From: Planctomycetota bacterium | GTDB taxonomy: Bacteria > Planctomycetota > Planctomycetia > Pirellulales > Pirellulaceae | Assembly: GCA_019347795.1 (NCBI GenBank) | Contig: JAHWKS010000031.1 | Location: 1 to 14,368 of the forward strand | Direction of reading: 5' to 3' | Length of the DNA stretch: 14,368 nucleotides | In this document: in pieces, positions 6,368 to 13,286 of the stretch | Numbering within the stretch: position 1 is the first letter of the stretch | Layout: each line of letters starts with the position of its first letter | Notes under the pieces: generated by a model | The model's database searches: none | Seen by the model: the letters and a program-made list of their open reading frames with translations, nothing else | Told to the model about the DNA's origin: nothing | Position numbers and translations under genes: made by a program

Positions 6368-7072
6368 ATGAAATCCGCTCCTCGCATTCTCGCCATTGAA
6401 GACGATGCGGCGATTCGCCGCGGCATTGTCGATGCGCTGCGGTACGCGGGCTACGAGGTGTCGCAGGCGGGGGACGGGAACGACGGAATGGAGCTGGCGG
6501 TCCGCGGCGAATATGAATTGCTGCTCTTGGATCTTGTGCTTCCCGGCACGGAAGGACTGGACATCCTCCGCGAGGTGCGGCGGGTGCGGCCCACGCAGCC
6601 GGTGATCATCCTCACGGCCAAGGGGGATGAGAACGACCGTGTGAACGGCCTGCGGCTGGGGGCCGACGACTACGTGGTGAAGCCGTTCAGCGTGCGGGAG
6701 CTGCTGGCCCGCGTGGAGGCGGTGCTGCGGCGATCTCCCGAACGGCCGGGCGATTTGGCCCAGGCGCCGATTCCCGGCGGCTGCGCCGACTTCGCGCGGC
6801 GGGAAGTCCGCTTCGACGACGGCGGGCGGTGCGAGCTGTCGGAACGCGAGGCGGAGTTGCTGCGCTACCTGGTGATCAACGCGGGCCGGGCGATTTCGCG
6901 CGAGGAGCTGCTCTCCAACGTCTGGCGGATCAGTCCCCGCGGTCTTTCGACGCGGACCATCGACATGCACGTCGCCCGCCTTCGCGAGAAACTCCGCGAC
7001 GATCCGACCGAGTCCCGCGTCCTCGTGACCGTCCGCGGCAAGGGATACATGTTTTCCACCCCCGCAACGTAA
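6368..7072 (+). CDS. OmpR/PhoB-family response regulator
   Basis: This 234-residue protein has an N-terminal receiver domain (about 5-122) with acidic residues E11, D12 and D13, phosphoacceptor D55 in LLLLDLVLPG, T83 and K105 in DDYVVKPFS. A C-terminal winged helix (about 140-231) carries LSEREAELLRYLV, SREELLSNVW and TIDMHVARLREKL, ending with the RGKGYMF strand typical of OmpR regulators. Length is normal for the family. It precedes a sensor kinase gene on the same strand, 117 bases away, so the kinase is the likely phosphodonor. The ribosome-binding site is weak (GAAG upstream of ATG). Target genes and signal are not shown by the sequence. A perfect inverted repeat lies in the gap to the kinase. 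Confidence 0.95.
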   Translation: MKSAPRILAIEDDAAIRRGIVDALRYAGYEVSQAGDGNDGMELAVRGEYELLLLDLVLPGTEGLDILREVRRVRPTQPVIILTAKGDENDRVNGLRLGADDYVVKPFSVRELLARVEAVLRRSPERPGDLAQAPIPGGCADFARREVRFDDGGRCELSEREAELLRYLVINAGRAISREELLSNVWRISPRGLSTRTIDMHVARLREKLRDDPTESRVLVTVRGKGYMFSTPAT

Positions 7073-7082
7073 CGGCGCGGAT

Positions 7083-7156
7083 GGGGTCGGGGAGGTTTTT
7101 CGGCCTGACGACTTGCCCTGTCGCAAGATCCAGGGCCGAAAAACCTCCCCGACCCC
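7083..7156. repeat. Perfect 23-bp inverted repeat between response regulator and kinase
   Basis: Bases 7083-7105 are the exact reverse complement of 7134-7156, with a 28-base spacer that itself contains a small hairpin (CTTGC with GCAAG). The element fills most of the 117-base gap inside the presumed two-component operon. In the message it would fold into a strong stem that could reduce or stabilise downstream expression. The arms end in a G+C block around a T5/A5 tract, but no T-run follows the right arm, so it is not a standard terminator. Confidence 0.95.
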
Positions 7157-7189
7157 TTCCCGGCGGCCACGTCACGGCAAGTCCATCCT

Positions 7190-9082
7190 ATGAAGCACCC
7201 TTGGCAAATCGCGGCTTTGTTTCTCCTATGCCTGGCGATCGCGATCCCCGGCCTGGCGTGGCTGACGTATCGGGTGGTGCAGTTGGACCGGGCCGAGGCG
7301 TTGGCGCGGCGGCAGGCGGAGTTGGAGGAACGGGTGAACCTGGCGCTGTGGCGGATGGACTCGTTCCTCGTGCCGATCCTGGCTCAGGAGGCGACGCGGC
7401 CGCCGTCGGCATTCGAGCCGATTCGCACGGGCCCGCCCGTCGGCGCGAAGGGCGCCCCGACGACGATCGTCCCTTCGCCGCTGTTGGGGCAATCATCGGA
7501 GTTCGTGCGGCTCCACTTCCAGGTTCTGCCCGCCGACCGCTGGATGTCGCCGCAGGCGCCGCAAGGCGCGGCGCGGGAGCCGGCCGCGACGGTTGTATCG
7601 TCAGCGACGTTATCCGAGAACGAATCGCTGTTACGGGAATTGTCGGAGAGTCTCAGCTTTGAGCAGCTCCTTCGCCATGCGCCGGAGGAGATGCTTCCCT
7701 CGTTCGGCGCGGAGGCGCTTGCCTGGAGCGAGCAGGCCCGCGAGGAGCAGTTCGCCCAGGCGCCGGTGGTAGCCAACGCGTACGATTCAGGAGTTGCACA
7801 GCCGGAGCAACAGGCCGTCCTTGCGCCGCAAGCGGCCAAAGGCGCTCAATCGCCGCAGCCCGACATGCAGCAGCGAGCCGGAGGCGGCGACAACGAGCTG
7901 GCGTTCCGCAACCGCGCCTTTCAGGCCTATGCCCAGCAGCAGGTAATCGACCAGCGATTGAATCCGAATGCTGCATCCCCCTCACCGACGGTTCGCGAAG
8001 GCGTCAGCCGGCCGGTGTGGCTCGGCGATAAACTGGTGCTCGTCCGCCGCGTTCAACGCGGCGAGGAGACGGCGGTTCAAGGGGCGTGGCTTGAGTGGGA
8101 AAAGATTCAAGAGCGGCTCCGCGACGAAGTCGCCGATCTGCTGCCGGAGTTCGCTCTCGAGCCGATCGACGAAGACGCGGCCGCGCCCGCCAGCCGCGCG
8201 CTGGCCACCTTGCCGGTGCAGCTTTCGGCCCCGCTCCCGGCGGCGGAGCGGGGATGGTCGCCGATCTTGCTCTCGCTGGCGGCGGCGTGGCTCTGCCTCG
8301 GCGCCGCGATGCTGGCCGCGGGGGTCTTGCTGTGGGGGGTCGTGGCGCTGAGCGAGCGGCGAGCCGCTTTCGTGGCGGCGGTCACGCATGAGCTACGGAC
8401 CCCGCTCACCACCTTTCGCATCTACGCCGAGATGCTCGCCCAGGACATGGCGCCTCCCGACCAGCGGCAAGAGTATCTCGAAACGCTCCAGACCGAGGCC
8501 GACCGTCTCTCGCACCTCGTGGAAAACGTCCTCGCGTACGCCCGGCTGGAGCGCGGCCGGCGGGGAGGGCGAAGGATCGAGGTTCCGCTGTGCGAGTTGC
8601 TCGCGGATGCGGCGCCGCAACTGGAGTCCCGCGCGGCTCAGGCGGGAATGGAGCTGATCATCGACGCGGCGCCCGGGGCCCAGTCAGCCGTCGTCTCGAC
8701 CGATCCGCAGGCGGTCAGGCAGATCCTCTTCAACCTGGTGGATAACGCGTCCAAGTACGCCGCCGGCGCCGAGGATCGGCGGATCGAGGCCACCTGCCGG
8801 GCGAACGATCGCACGGCTCAAATCCGCATTCGCGATTATGGGCCGGGGCTTTCTCGCTCGCAGCGGCGGCGTCTCTTCCGGCCGTTCTCCAAAACGGTGC
8901 AAGAGGCGGCGATCACGGCGCCCGGCGTGGGACTGGGACTGGCCCTCTGCCGGCGTCTGGCCCGCGACCTCGGCGGCCGACTGGCGTGCGAACCGGCCGC
9001 CGGCACCGGCGCCAGCTTCGTGCTGGAACTGCCGATTGCGACGGCGATGCGATCAAAGGCTTCGACCCCGTCGCCGCGATGA
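7190..9082 (+). CDS. Membrane sensor histidine kinase
   Basis: This is a 630-residue kinase. Helix 1 is at about 6-30, a long extracytoplasmic region rich in Ala, Gln and Glu runs to about 354, and helix 2 is at about 357-384. The H-box VTHELRTPLT follows with phosphoacceptor H400, only about 16 residues after the helix, so there is no HAMP domain. The ATPase domain shows the N-box NLVDNASKY (515-523), the G1 box RDYGPGLS (D549) and the G2 box GVGLGLALCRRL (from 579). It therefore looks catalytically complete. The sensor region (about 325 residues) has no fold I recognise; it includes a Gln-rich stretch near 235-250. It follows its probable response regulator. No clear ribosome-binding site precedes ATG 7190. 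Confidence 0.93.
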   Translation: MKHPWQIAALFLLCLAIAIPGLAWLTYRVVQLDRAEALARRQAELEERVNLALWRMDSFLVPILAQEATRPPSAFEPIRTGPPVGAKGAPTTIVPSPLLGQSSEFVRLHFQVLPADRWMSPQAPQGAAREPAATVVSSATLSENESLLRELSESLSFEQLLRHAPEEMLPSFGAEALAWSEQAREEQFAQAPVVANAYDSGVAQPEQQAVLAPQAAKGAQSPQPDMQQRAGGGDNELAFRNRAFQAYAQQQVIDQRLNPNAASPSPTVREGVSRPVWLGDKLVLVRRVQRGEETAVQGAWLEWEKIQERLRDEVADLLPEFALEPIDEDAAAPASRALATLPVQLSAPLPAAERGWSPILLSLAAAWLCLGAAMLAAGVLLWGVVALSERRAAFVAAVTHELRTPLTTFRIYAEMLAQDMAPPDQRQEYLETLQTEADRLSHLVENVLAYARLERGRRGGRRIEVPLCELLADAAPQLESRAAQAGMELIIDAAPGAQSAVVSTDPQAVRQILFNLVDNASKYAAGAEDRRIEATCRANDRTAQIRIRDYGPGLSRSQRRRLFRPFSKTVQEAAITAPGVGLGLALCRRLARDLGGRLACEPAAGTGASFVLELPIATAMRSKASTPSPR

Positions 9083-9158
9083 TCGCATCCGCCTCGCGAC
9101 AACCGGCGCAATCGGACCTGACCGGGACGGGAAAGCGCGAAAAATGATTCGCTCGCGA

Positions 9159-9186
9159 TTGACTCCCGCCGGCCGAGTCCTATGGT
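9159..9186 (+). promoter_or_regulatory. Putative sigma-70-like promoter of the 81-residue protein gene
   Basis: TTGACT (9159-9164) and TATGGT (9181-9186) are separated by 16 bases. Transcription would start near 9193 and give a leader of about 100 bases that contains the inverted repeat at 9224-9266. Sequence match only; no experimental support is implied. Confidence 0.45.
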
Positions 9187-9223
9187 TGCCTCGGGCGCAA
9201 GTCTCGGCGCCGCCCCCGGAGAA

Positions 9224-9266
9224 CAGGCGGCTCGCCTGTTCCGGGCCTACGCAGGCGAGCCGCCTG
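9224..9266. repeat. Perfect 15-bp inverted repeat with 13-nt loop in a leader region
   Basis: CAGGCGGCTCGCCTG (9224-9238) pairs exactly with CAGGCGAGCCGCCTG (9252-9266). Each arm is itself nearly self-complementary, so alternative folds are possible. It ends 14 bases before the AGGAG of the next gene. From memory, motifs of this kind (GGCGAGCCGCC) recur between genes in planctomycete genomes; I cannot verify that here. Confidence 0.9.
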
Positions 9267-9293
9267 CACTACGAATTTGCAGGAGCGATTCTT

Positions 9294-9539
9294 ATGCCGT
9301 CTGTTGCCGAACCCCCGCTCGCGCCCTTTGTCGATCGTCGCAGCACCGACCGCAGCGGCCCCTCGCCCGACTATGAGCGGCGCCAGTTCTCCAACAGCCA
9401 CGACAACCTCTCGCCCGACGCCCGCGAGCTGGCCACGGCGGTGGATCATTACAAACTCGTCCACCGCCGCCGCTTCGTCACGTACGAAGAGATTCTGGGG
9501 GTGGTGAAGGCCCTGGGTTACGAGAAGCGAGAAGCTTAG
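9294..9539 (+). CDS. Small conserved-type planctomycete protein, 81 residues, function unknown
   Basis: A longer open frame runs from upstream, but ATG 9294 is the convincing start: AGGAG lies at 9281-9285, eight bases before it, and a promoter-like sequence lies further upstream. The N-terminal third is Pro/Arg/Ser-rich and looks disordered. The C-terminal half (LSPDARELATAVDHYKLVHR, then RRFVTYEEILGVVKALGY) should form helices in a compact basic module. The pattern SPxARELAxAVDxYKLxHRRRF-TYEE-LGY is one I associate with small planctomycete hypothetical proteins. No signal peptide or membrane helix is visible. Its short basic helical make-up could suit nucleic-acid or protein binding, an inference. 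It is transcribed towards the reverse-strand CNNM gene, whose stop lies 65 bases away. Confidence 0.75.
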   Translation: MPSVAEPPLAPFVDRRSTDRSGPSPDYERRQFSNSHDNLSPDARELATAVDHYKLVHRRRFVTYEEILGVVKALGYEKREA

Positions 9540-9604
9540 GCGCCCGGTTGAGAGCCATGGATTGATGGGACGAGTTACTCGAGCTGAGTCCGTCACTCCA
9601 GTCG

Positions 9605-10570
9605 CTACTCGAACTTCAACAGCGGCTCCAGGAGCTGGTCGGCGTAGATGAGGCCGATGGTTTCGCCTTCGCGGTTGGCGACGGCGGCGAGCGGCTCGCG
9701 GGCGGCGCGGAGGCGAATGAGCGCGGCCAGGTGCGTTTCCTGCGCGCGGATTTCCAAGAGCGGTCGGACGCGGTCGATCAACTGGGACTCGGTCATCCTC
9801 AGGTCCATCACCTGGACGTAACCGATCAGGTCGCGTGCTCGCTGGCCCATCACCGGAACCACGGCGGCGCCGTGACGGCGGGCGAGGCGTAGCACATCCG
9901 CCTTGGGAGTTCCCACGCGGACCGACGCCGCCCTCGCGACCGGCGTACACAGCTCCTCGACGGGGCGATTGGCCACGGCGAAAAGATTCTGGGCCAGCCG
10001 ACGCTGCGAGGGTTGTAAGACCCCCGCCTCTTGGCCTTCCTCCAGCACGCGCTGCAGCTCGCGGCGGGCCAGCGTCAGCCGCACTTGCTCGGGAGATTGA
10101 CCCAGGGCCCATTGGAGGAACCGGGCCAGAGCCCACAGGATCACCGAGACGGGGGCGAACACCACCGTGCACAGAAGAAACGGCGGGCCGCCCCATCGCA
10201 GCAGCTTGTTGGGGGCGTGATAGAAGAGGTTCTTGGGGAGCAGCTCGCCGTAGACGAACACCAGCGGCGAGAAAATCACGGGACCGGCGACTTCCGCCCA
10301 CATCGACTCCTGCGACATCACCTCGGCCGTGATCAGCACGATCGCCAGCGAGACAACGTAGTTCGCCAGGTTGTTGCCGATCAACGTGGTGGCTACGAAC
10401 ACCGCGGGGTTGTTCGTGAGCCACAGAATGCCGCGGGCGATCGGGTCGCCGCTCATGGCGTCCAGCGCCAGCCGCACCCGCGTGGCCCGGTAGAAGCCGG
10501 TCTCGCTGCCGCTGAAAAAGGCGGACAGCAAAATCCCGACCAAGAGCATCAGGCCGATTCCCATTCGCAT
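9605..10570 (-). CDS. CNNM (DUF21) and CBS-domain membrane protein
   Basis: This 321-residue protein has an N-terminal CNNM/DUF21 transmembrane domain with helices at about 4-24, 57-82, 95-115 and 128-150. Family motifs are SGSETGFYRA (20-29), IGNNLAN (64-70) and VYGELLPKN (106-114). A cytoplasmic CBS pair follows: CTPVARAASVRVG to MDLRMTESQ (about 208-263), then about 268-320 ending in GLIYADQLLEPLL. The C-terminal CorC/HlyC domain of longer relatives is absent. Relatives are linked to magnesium or cobalt resistance and export, but the substrate cannot be read from the sequence. AGGAG (10574-10578, reverse strand) precedes the ATG by a few bases and supports this start. It is divergent from the 289-residue protein gene. 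CNNM genes often occur as adjacent pairs; no second one is present here. Confidence 0.9.
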   Translation of the reverse strand: MRMGIGLMLLVGILLSAFFSGSETGFYRATRVRLALDAMSGDPIARGILWLTNNPAVFVATTLIGNNLANYVVSLAIVLITAEVMSQESMWAEVAGPVIFSPLVFVYGELLPKNLFYHAPNKLLRWGGPPFLLCTVVFAPVSVILWALARFLQWALGQSPEQVRLTLARRELQRVLEEGQEAGVLQPSQRRLAQNLFAVANRPVEELCTPVARAASVRVGTPKADVLRLARRHGAAVVPVMGQRARDLIGYVQVMDLRMTESQLIDRVRPLLEIRAQETHLAALIRLRAAREPLAAVANREGETIGLIYADQLLEPLLKFE

Positions 10571-10833
10571 CGTCTCCTGCCCGTCCAGAATACCGCCGGA
10601 GGGAGCGAGGAGCTATCGCGCCGGCGGATCGCCGCCGCCCATCGACATCGTTTCAACGCCGGACCTGCATCGTGAAAACCGCCTAAAGCGCTCGCTAAAC
10701 GCCGCAAATCGTTGCGCGTTTGGCTGGCGAGGCGCATTAGGGGTTGAACCCGGCCGCGTTGTCGCGACGATACATGGCTGTCGCCGCCGCTGGGCGTGCG
10801 GCGGTGAGCAAGGAAAACACGTGAGGACTTCGA
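10571..10833. other. Divergent intergenic region
   Basis: This 263-base gap separates the reverse-strand CNNM gene from the forward 289-residue gene and must hold promoters for both. I see no gene and no strong promoter. The best forward candidate, TTGAAC (10744-10749) with GATACA (10769-10774), has a 19-base spacer and is weak. No inverted repeat comparable to those in the other gaps was found. Confidence 0.5.
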
Positions 10834-11703
10834 TTGACCAAGATGGAAAAACTGCAAGACGCGCCTTCCGCGGCCAAGAAGACCGAGATCGAGCAACTGC
10901 TGGAGCAGGCCTCCTCCCCCTTTGTGGGACGGTGGAACAAGCTCGTAACGATGACCAATTGGGAGAAGGGGCGGATCATTCACGATTGGCGCGAGGCGCT
11001 AGCCGCCTCGGGCGCCCCCGTGACCGAGTATTCCGATGAGGCTTGGGCCCGCCGGGTAGCCGGCGTCACGGGGCAACACGTCGGCCGGCTGCGGCGCGTC
11101 TATCAGAAGTTCGGCGAAGTATACCCGCGGTACGAGGGGCTGTACTGGAGCCACTTCCAGGCGGCGCTCGATTGGGACGACTCGGAGCAGTGGCTCAAGC
11201 AGGCGCAGTCGCGCTCCTGGTCGGTCGCCCAGATGCGAAACTCCCGCTGGGAGAGTCTCGGCGTGCCGCCGGAGAAGCGCGTCGCCGAAGAGGAAGTCGT
11301 GGACGCGGAGTTGGATGAGGATTTCGAGCCGGCTCTCAAAGAGAAGCCGGGCGCCGGCGGACTGACGCCGACGCTGGAGCAGGCCCGCAGCGCCGGCGAC
11401 GAGGAGGGGCCGCGCATCGAAGGCCCCGACTTCGGCGACGAAGACGACGACAACTACGATCCCGCAGCCCAGGGTTTCGGCGACGAGCGCGACGAAGCTT
11501 CACCCGCGGCGCCGCTGCGTCCCTTCGCGAACATCGGCGAATTGCCCGAGGACGTGGTCGAGGCGTTCGAGGCCTACAAGCTGGCGATCCTCCGCCACAA
11601 GCGCGAGAACTGGCGCCAGATCACGCTTGAGGAGATGATCGCCACGCTCGATTCGCTGAAAGAGTTGGCGCTCGCTCCGGCCGCCGAGCCGGCGCCGTTT
11701 TAA
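10834..11703 (+). CDS. Uncharacterised planctomycete-type protein with acidic linker
   Basis: This 289-residue protein probably starts at TTG 10834, because GAGGA (10823-10827) lies six bases upstream; ATG 10843 is the alternative. The N-terminal part (about 20-145) is helical and Trp-rich: FVGRWNKLVTMTNWEKGRII, YSDEAWARRVAGVTGQHVGR, LRRVYQKFG, GLYWSHFQAALDW and WSVAQMRNSRWESLG. The VTGQHVGRLRRVYQKFG segment looks like a helix-turn-helix, and the YWSHFQAAL...WSVAQMR part loosely resembles modules seen next to DNA-binding domains in DUF1016- or DUF3102-type proteins. A strongly acidic, probably disordered linker (about 148-230) follows. A C-terminal helical segment (LPEDVVEAFEAYKLAILRHK) includes WRQITLEEMIATLDSLKELA. 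No signal peptide or membrane helix is seen. DNA binding is inference; I do not recognise a named family. Its stop codon overlaps that of the convergent dehydrogenase. Confidence 0.85.
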   Translation: MTKMEKLQDAPSAAKKTEIEQLLEQASSPFVGRWNKLVTMTNWEKGRIIHDWREALAASGAPVTEYSDEAWARRVAGVTGQHVGRLRRVYQKFGEVYPRYEGLYWSHFQAALDWDDSEQWLKQAQSRSWSVAQMRNSRWESLGVPPEKRVAEEEVVDAELDEDFEPALKEKPGAGGLTPTLEQARSAGDEEGPRIEGPDFGDEDDDNYDPAAQGFGDERDEASPAAPLRPFANIGELPEDVVEAFEAYKLAILRHKRENWRQITLEEMIATLDSLKELALAPAAEPAPF

Positions 11704-13286
11704 CCAATGTCCCCTTGCGTCCACTGGCCGTCAATGAATCGCCACGTGCGGCCGGTGGGGTTCTTGTCTTGCAGGAGCGCGGGCAGTCGCGAAGGTCGCA
11801 CGTTGTCGAAGCATTGGAGCATCCCGAAGCGGCGGAGTGCGGCGGGGATGCCGACCGCGGTAAAGCCGGGATGGCCGGTCGCCGGATAGGGGCCGCCGTG
11901 GTTCATCGCGGGAGAAACCGCCACACCCGTCGGCATCTTGTCGTTCAACAGTCGCCCCACGCGGCGACCGAGCCGGGGCGCCAGGCGATCGTAAATCGCG
12001 TCGTCGGCGCCTTCCGCGTCGGAGTAGATGCAGCCGGTGAGGTTTCCCTCCAGCCGCTCGATCAAGTGCTCGGCCTGCGCAATGTCGTCGGCGATCACCA
12101 CCAGCGAGGCGTTGCCGAACGCTTCCGTTTGGAACACGTGCGGATCGTCAAGGAACTGTGCGCCCCGAATCTCCAGCAGCGTGTTCTTGCGGCAATACCC
12201 GGGTCCGTCGCCGGGGGCGTCGCCGGTGAGCAGCCTGGCGCCCGCCTTTCGCAGCTTCGTCACGCCCTCGGCCAGCGATGACTCGACGCCTTTGGAGAGC
12301 AGCGTTCCCGCCGGCGCCGCTTGGAATCGTTGAATGACGGTGGAGACGAATGTGTCGCTCTCCAGCGACTTGAGCAGAATCACCAGGCCGGGGTTGGTGC
12401 AGAATTGTCCGGCGCCGAGGAGGCAGCTTTGCGTGAACTCATCGGCGATCTCCGACATGCGGCTCTTGAGCGCGCCGGGGAGCACGACCACAGGATTGAT
12501 GCTGGAAAGCTCCAGGTAGATCGGCTTGCCCGCCTTGTCGGCCGCCGCTTTCAAATTCAGCCCCGCAGCGCGGCTGCCGGTGTACGCCGTGGCGCCGAGC
12601 CGCGGATCGGCCACAAGCCGCTCTCCGTCGGCGTGGCTGGTGCGGTAGAGAAGCTGCACGGTCGCGGCAGGCAGTCCCGTCTCCTCCACCGCGTACGCGG
12701 CTTCTTCTGCGAAGATGCGGCTGGTGGCGGGCTGCGTGGTGTTCGCCTTTGCGATGACGGGGTTCCCGGCGGCGACGGCGGCGGCGAAGTCGCCTCCGGC
12801 GGCGCTGTTGAAGGCGAAGGGGAAATTGTTCGGCCCAAAGACCGCCACCGGTCCCAGCGGCGCCAGGTACGAGCGGATATTGTTCTTGGTGTCGATCGTC
12901 GGCATCGCCCAGGAGCCCTCGCGGGCCGCGGCGGCCGCCTGCCGGAGTTGACCCGTGGTGCGGGGAAGCTCGACGTCGGCCAAGCGCGGCGACACCGGCA
13001 GCGCCGTCTCGGCATGAGCCGTCGCGACCAGGTCATCCTTCCGCGCCTCGATACGATCGGCATACTTCTCAAGGAACGCCGCGATCTGCTCGCCCGAAAG
13101 ACGCCGCATCGCCTCCGCGGCTTCCACCGCCGCATCGAGCGCCTCGTCGCAATCCTTCCACGTGCTGACGGGGAACGCCTCCGGCAGCGGCGTCCGCGCG
13201 ACGGGATCATCGCTCTGGAACGTTCCCGCGGCGTGCGCTTCTCGCCACCGGCCGGCGATCAGGACAGGTTGGGCGTTGATGGCCAT
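11700..13286 (-). CDS. NAD(P)-dependent aldehyde dehydrogenase, 2,5-dioxovalerate (ketoglutaric semialdehyde) type
   Basis: This 528-residue enzyme has the full ALDH core: the cofactor segment GPVAVFGPNNFPFAFNSAAG (145-164), K180 in NPVIAKANTTQP, catalytic base E259 in YLELSSINPVVVLPGAL, and nucleophile C296 in GAGQFCTNPGL. The LSSINPVVVLPGAL and GQFCTNPG versions, plus a length near 525, fit alpha-ketoglutaric semialdehyde (2,5-dioxovalerate) dehydrogenases, which oxidise this intermediate of pentose, sugar-acid or hydroxyproline breakdown to 2-oxoglutarate. The substrate is inferred from family resemblance; no pathway genes are adjacent. The frame is open further upstream, but ATG 13286 is right: AGGAG lies eight bases before it, and the ftsY stop overlaps it as TAATG, indicating translational coupling. 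Its stop codon shares the palindrome TTAA with that of the convergent gene. Confidence 0.88.
   Translation of the reverse strand: MAINAQPVLIAGRWREAHAAGTFQSDDPVARTPLPEAFPVSTWKDCDEALDAAVEAAEAMRRLSGEQIAAFLEKYADRIEARKDDLVATAHAETALPVSPRLADVELPRTTGQLRQAAAAAREGSWAMPTIDTKNNIRSYLAPLGPVAVFGPNNFPFAFNSAAGGDFAAAVAAGNPVIAKANTTQPATSRIFAEEAAYAVEETGLPAATVQLLYRTSHADGERLVADPRLGATAYTGSRAAGLNLKAAADKAGKPIYLELSSINPVVVLPGALKSRMSEIADEFTQSCLLGAGQFCTNPGLVILLKSLESDTFVSTVIQRFQAAPAGTLLSKGVESSLAEGVTKLRKAGARLLTGDAPGDGPGYCRKNTLLEIRGAQFLDDPHVFQTEAFGNASLVVIADDIAQAEHLIERLEGNLTGCIYSDAEGADDAIYDRLAPRLGRRVGRLLNDKMPTGVAVSPAMNHGGPYPATGHPGFTAVGIPAALRRFGMLQCFDNVRPSRLPALLQDKNPTGRTWRFIDGQWTQGDIG

Noticed and set aside
5828..7126. 432-codon reverse-strand open frame over the ankyrin end, IS relic and response regulator
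   Set aside because: It spans several forward genes with clear family motifs and has no recognisable domain of its own.
8838..9293. Upstream extension of the 81-residue protein into the kinase gene
   Set aside because: It overlaps the kinase ATPase domain in another frame and crosses the promoter-like and inverted-repeat sequences; ATG 9294 has AGGAG.
9180..10424. 414-codon reverse-strand open frame
   Set aside because: It overlaps the CNNM gene in another frame and runs through an inverted repeat; the composition is typical of a GC-rich shadow.
10744..10774. Promoter candidate TTGAAC-N19-GATACA ahead of the 289-residue gene
   Set aside because: The spacer is too long and both boxes are weak; not enough to call.
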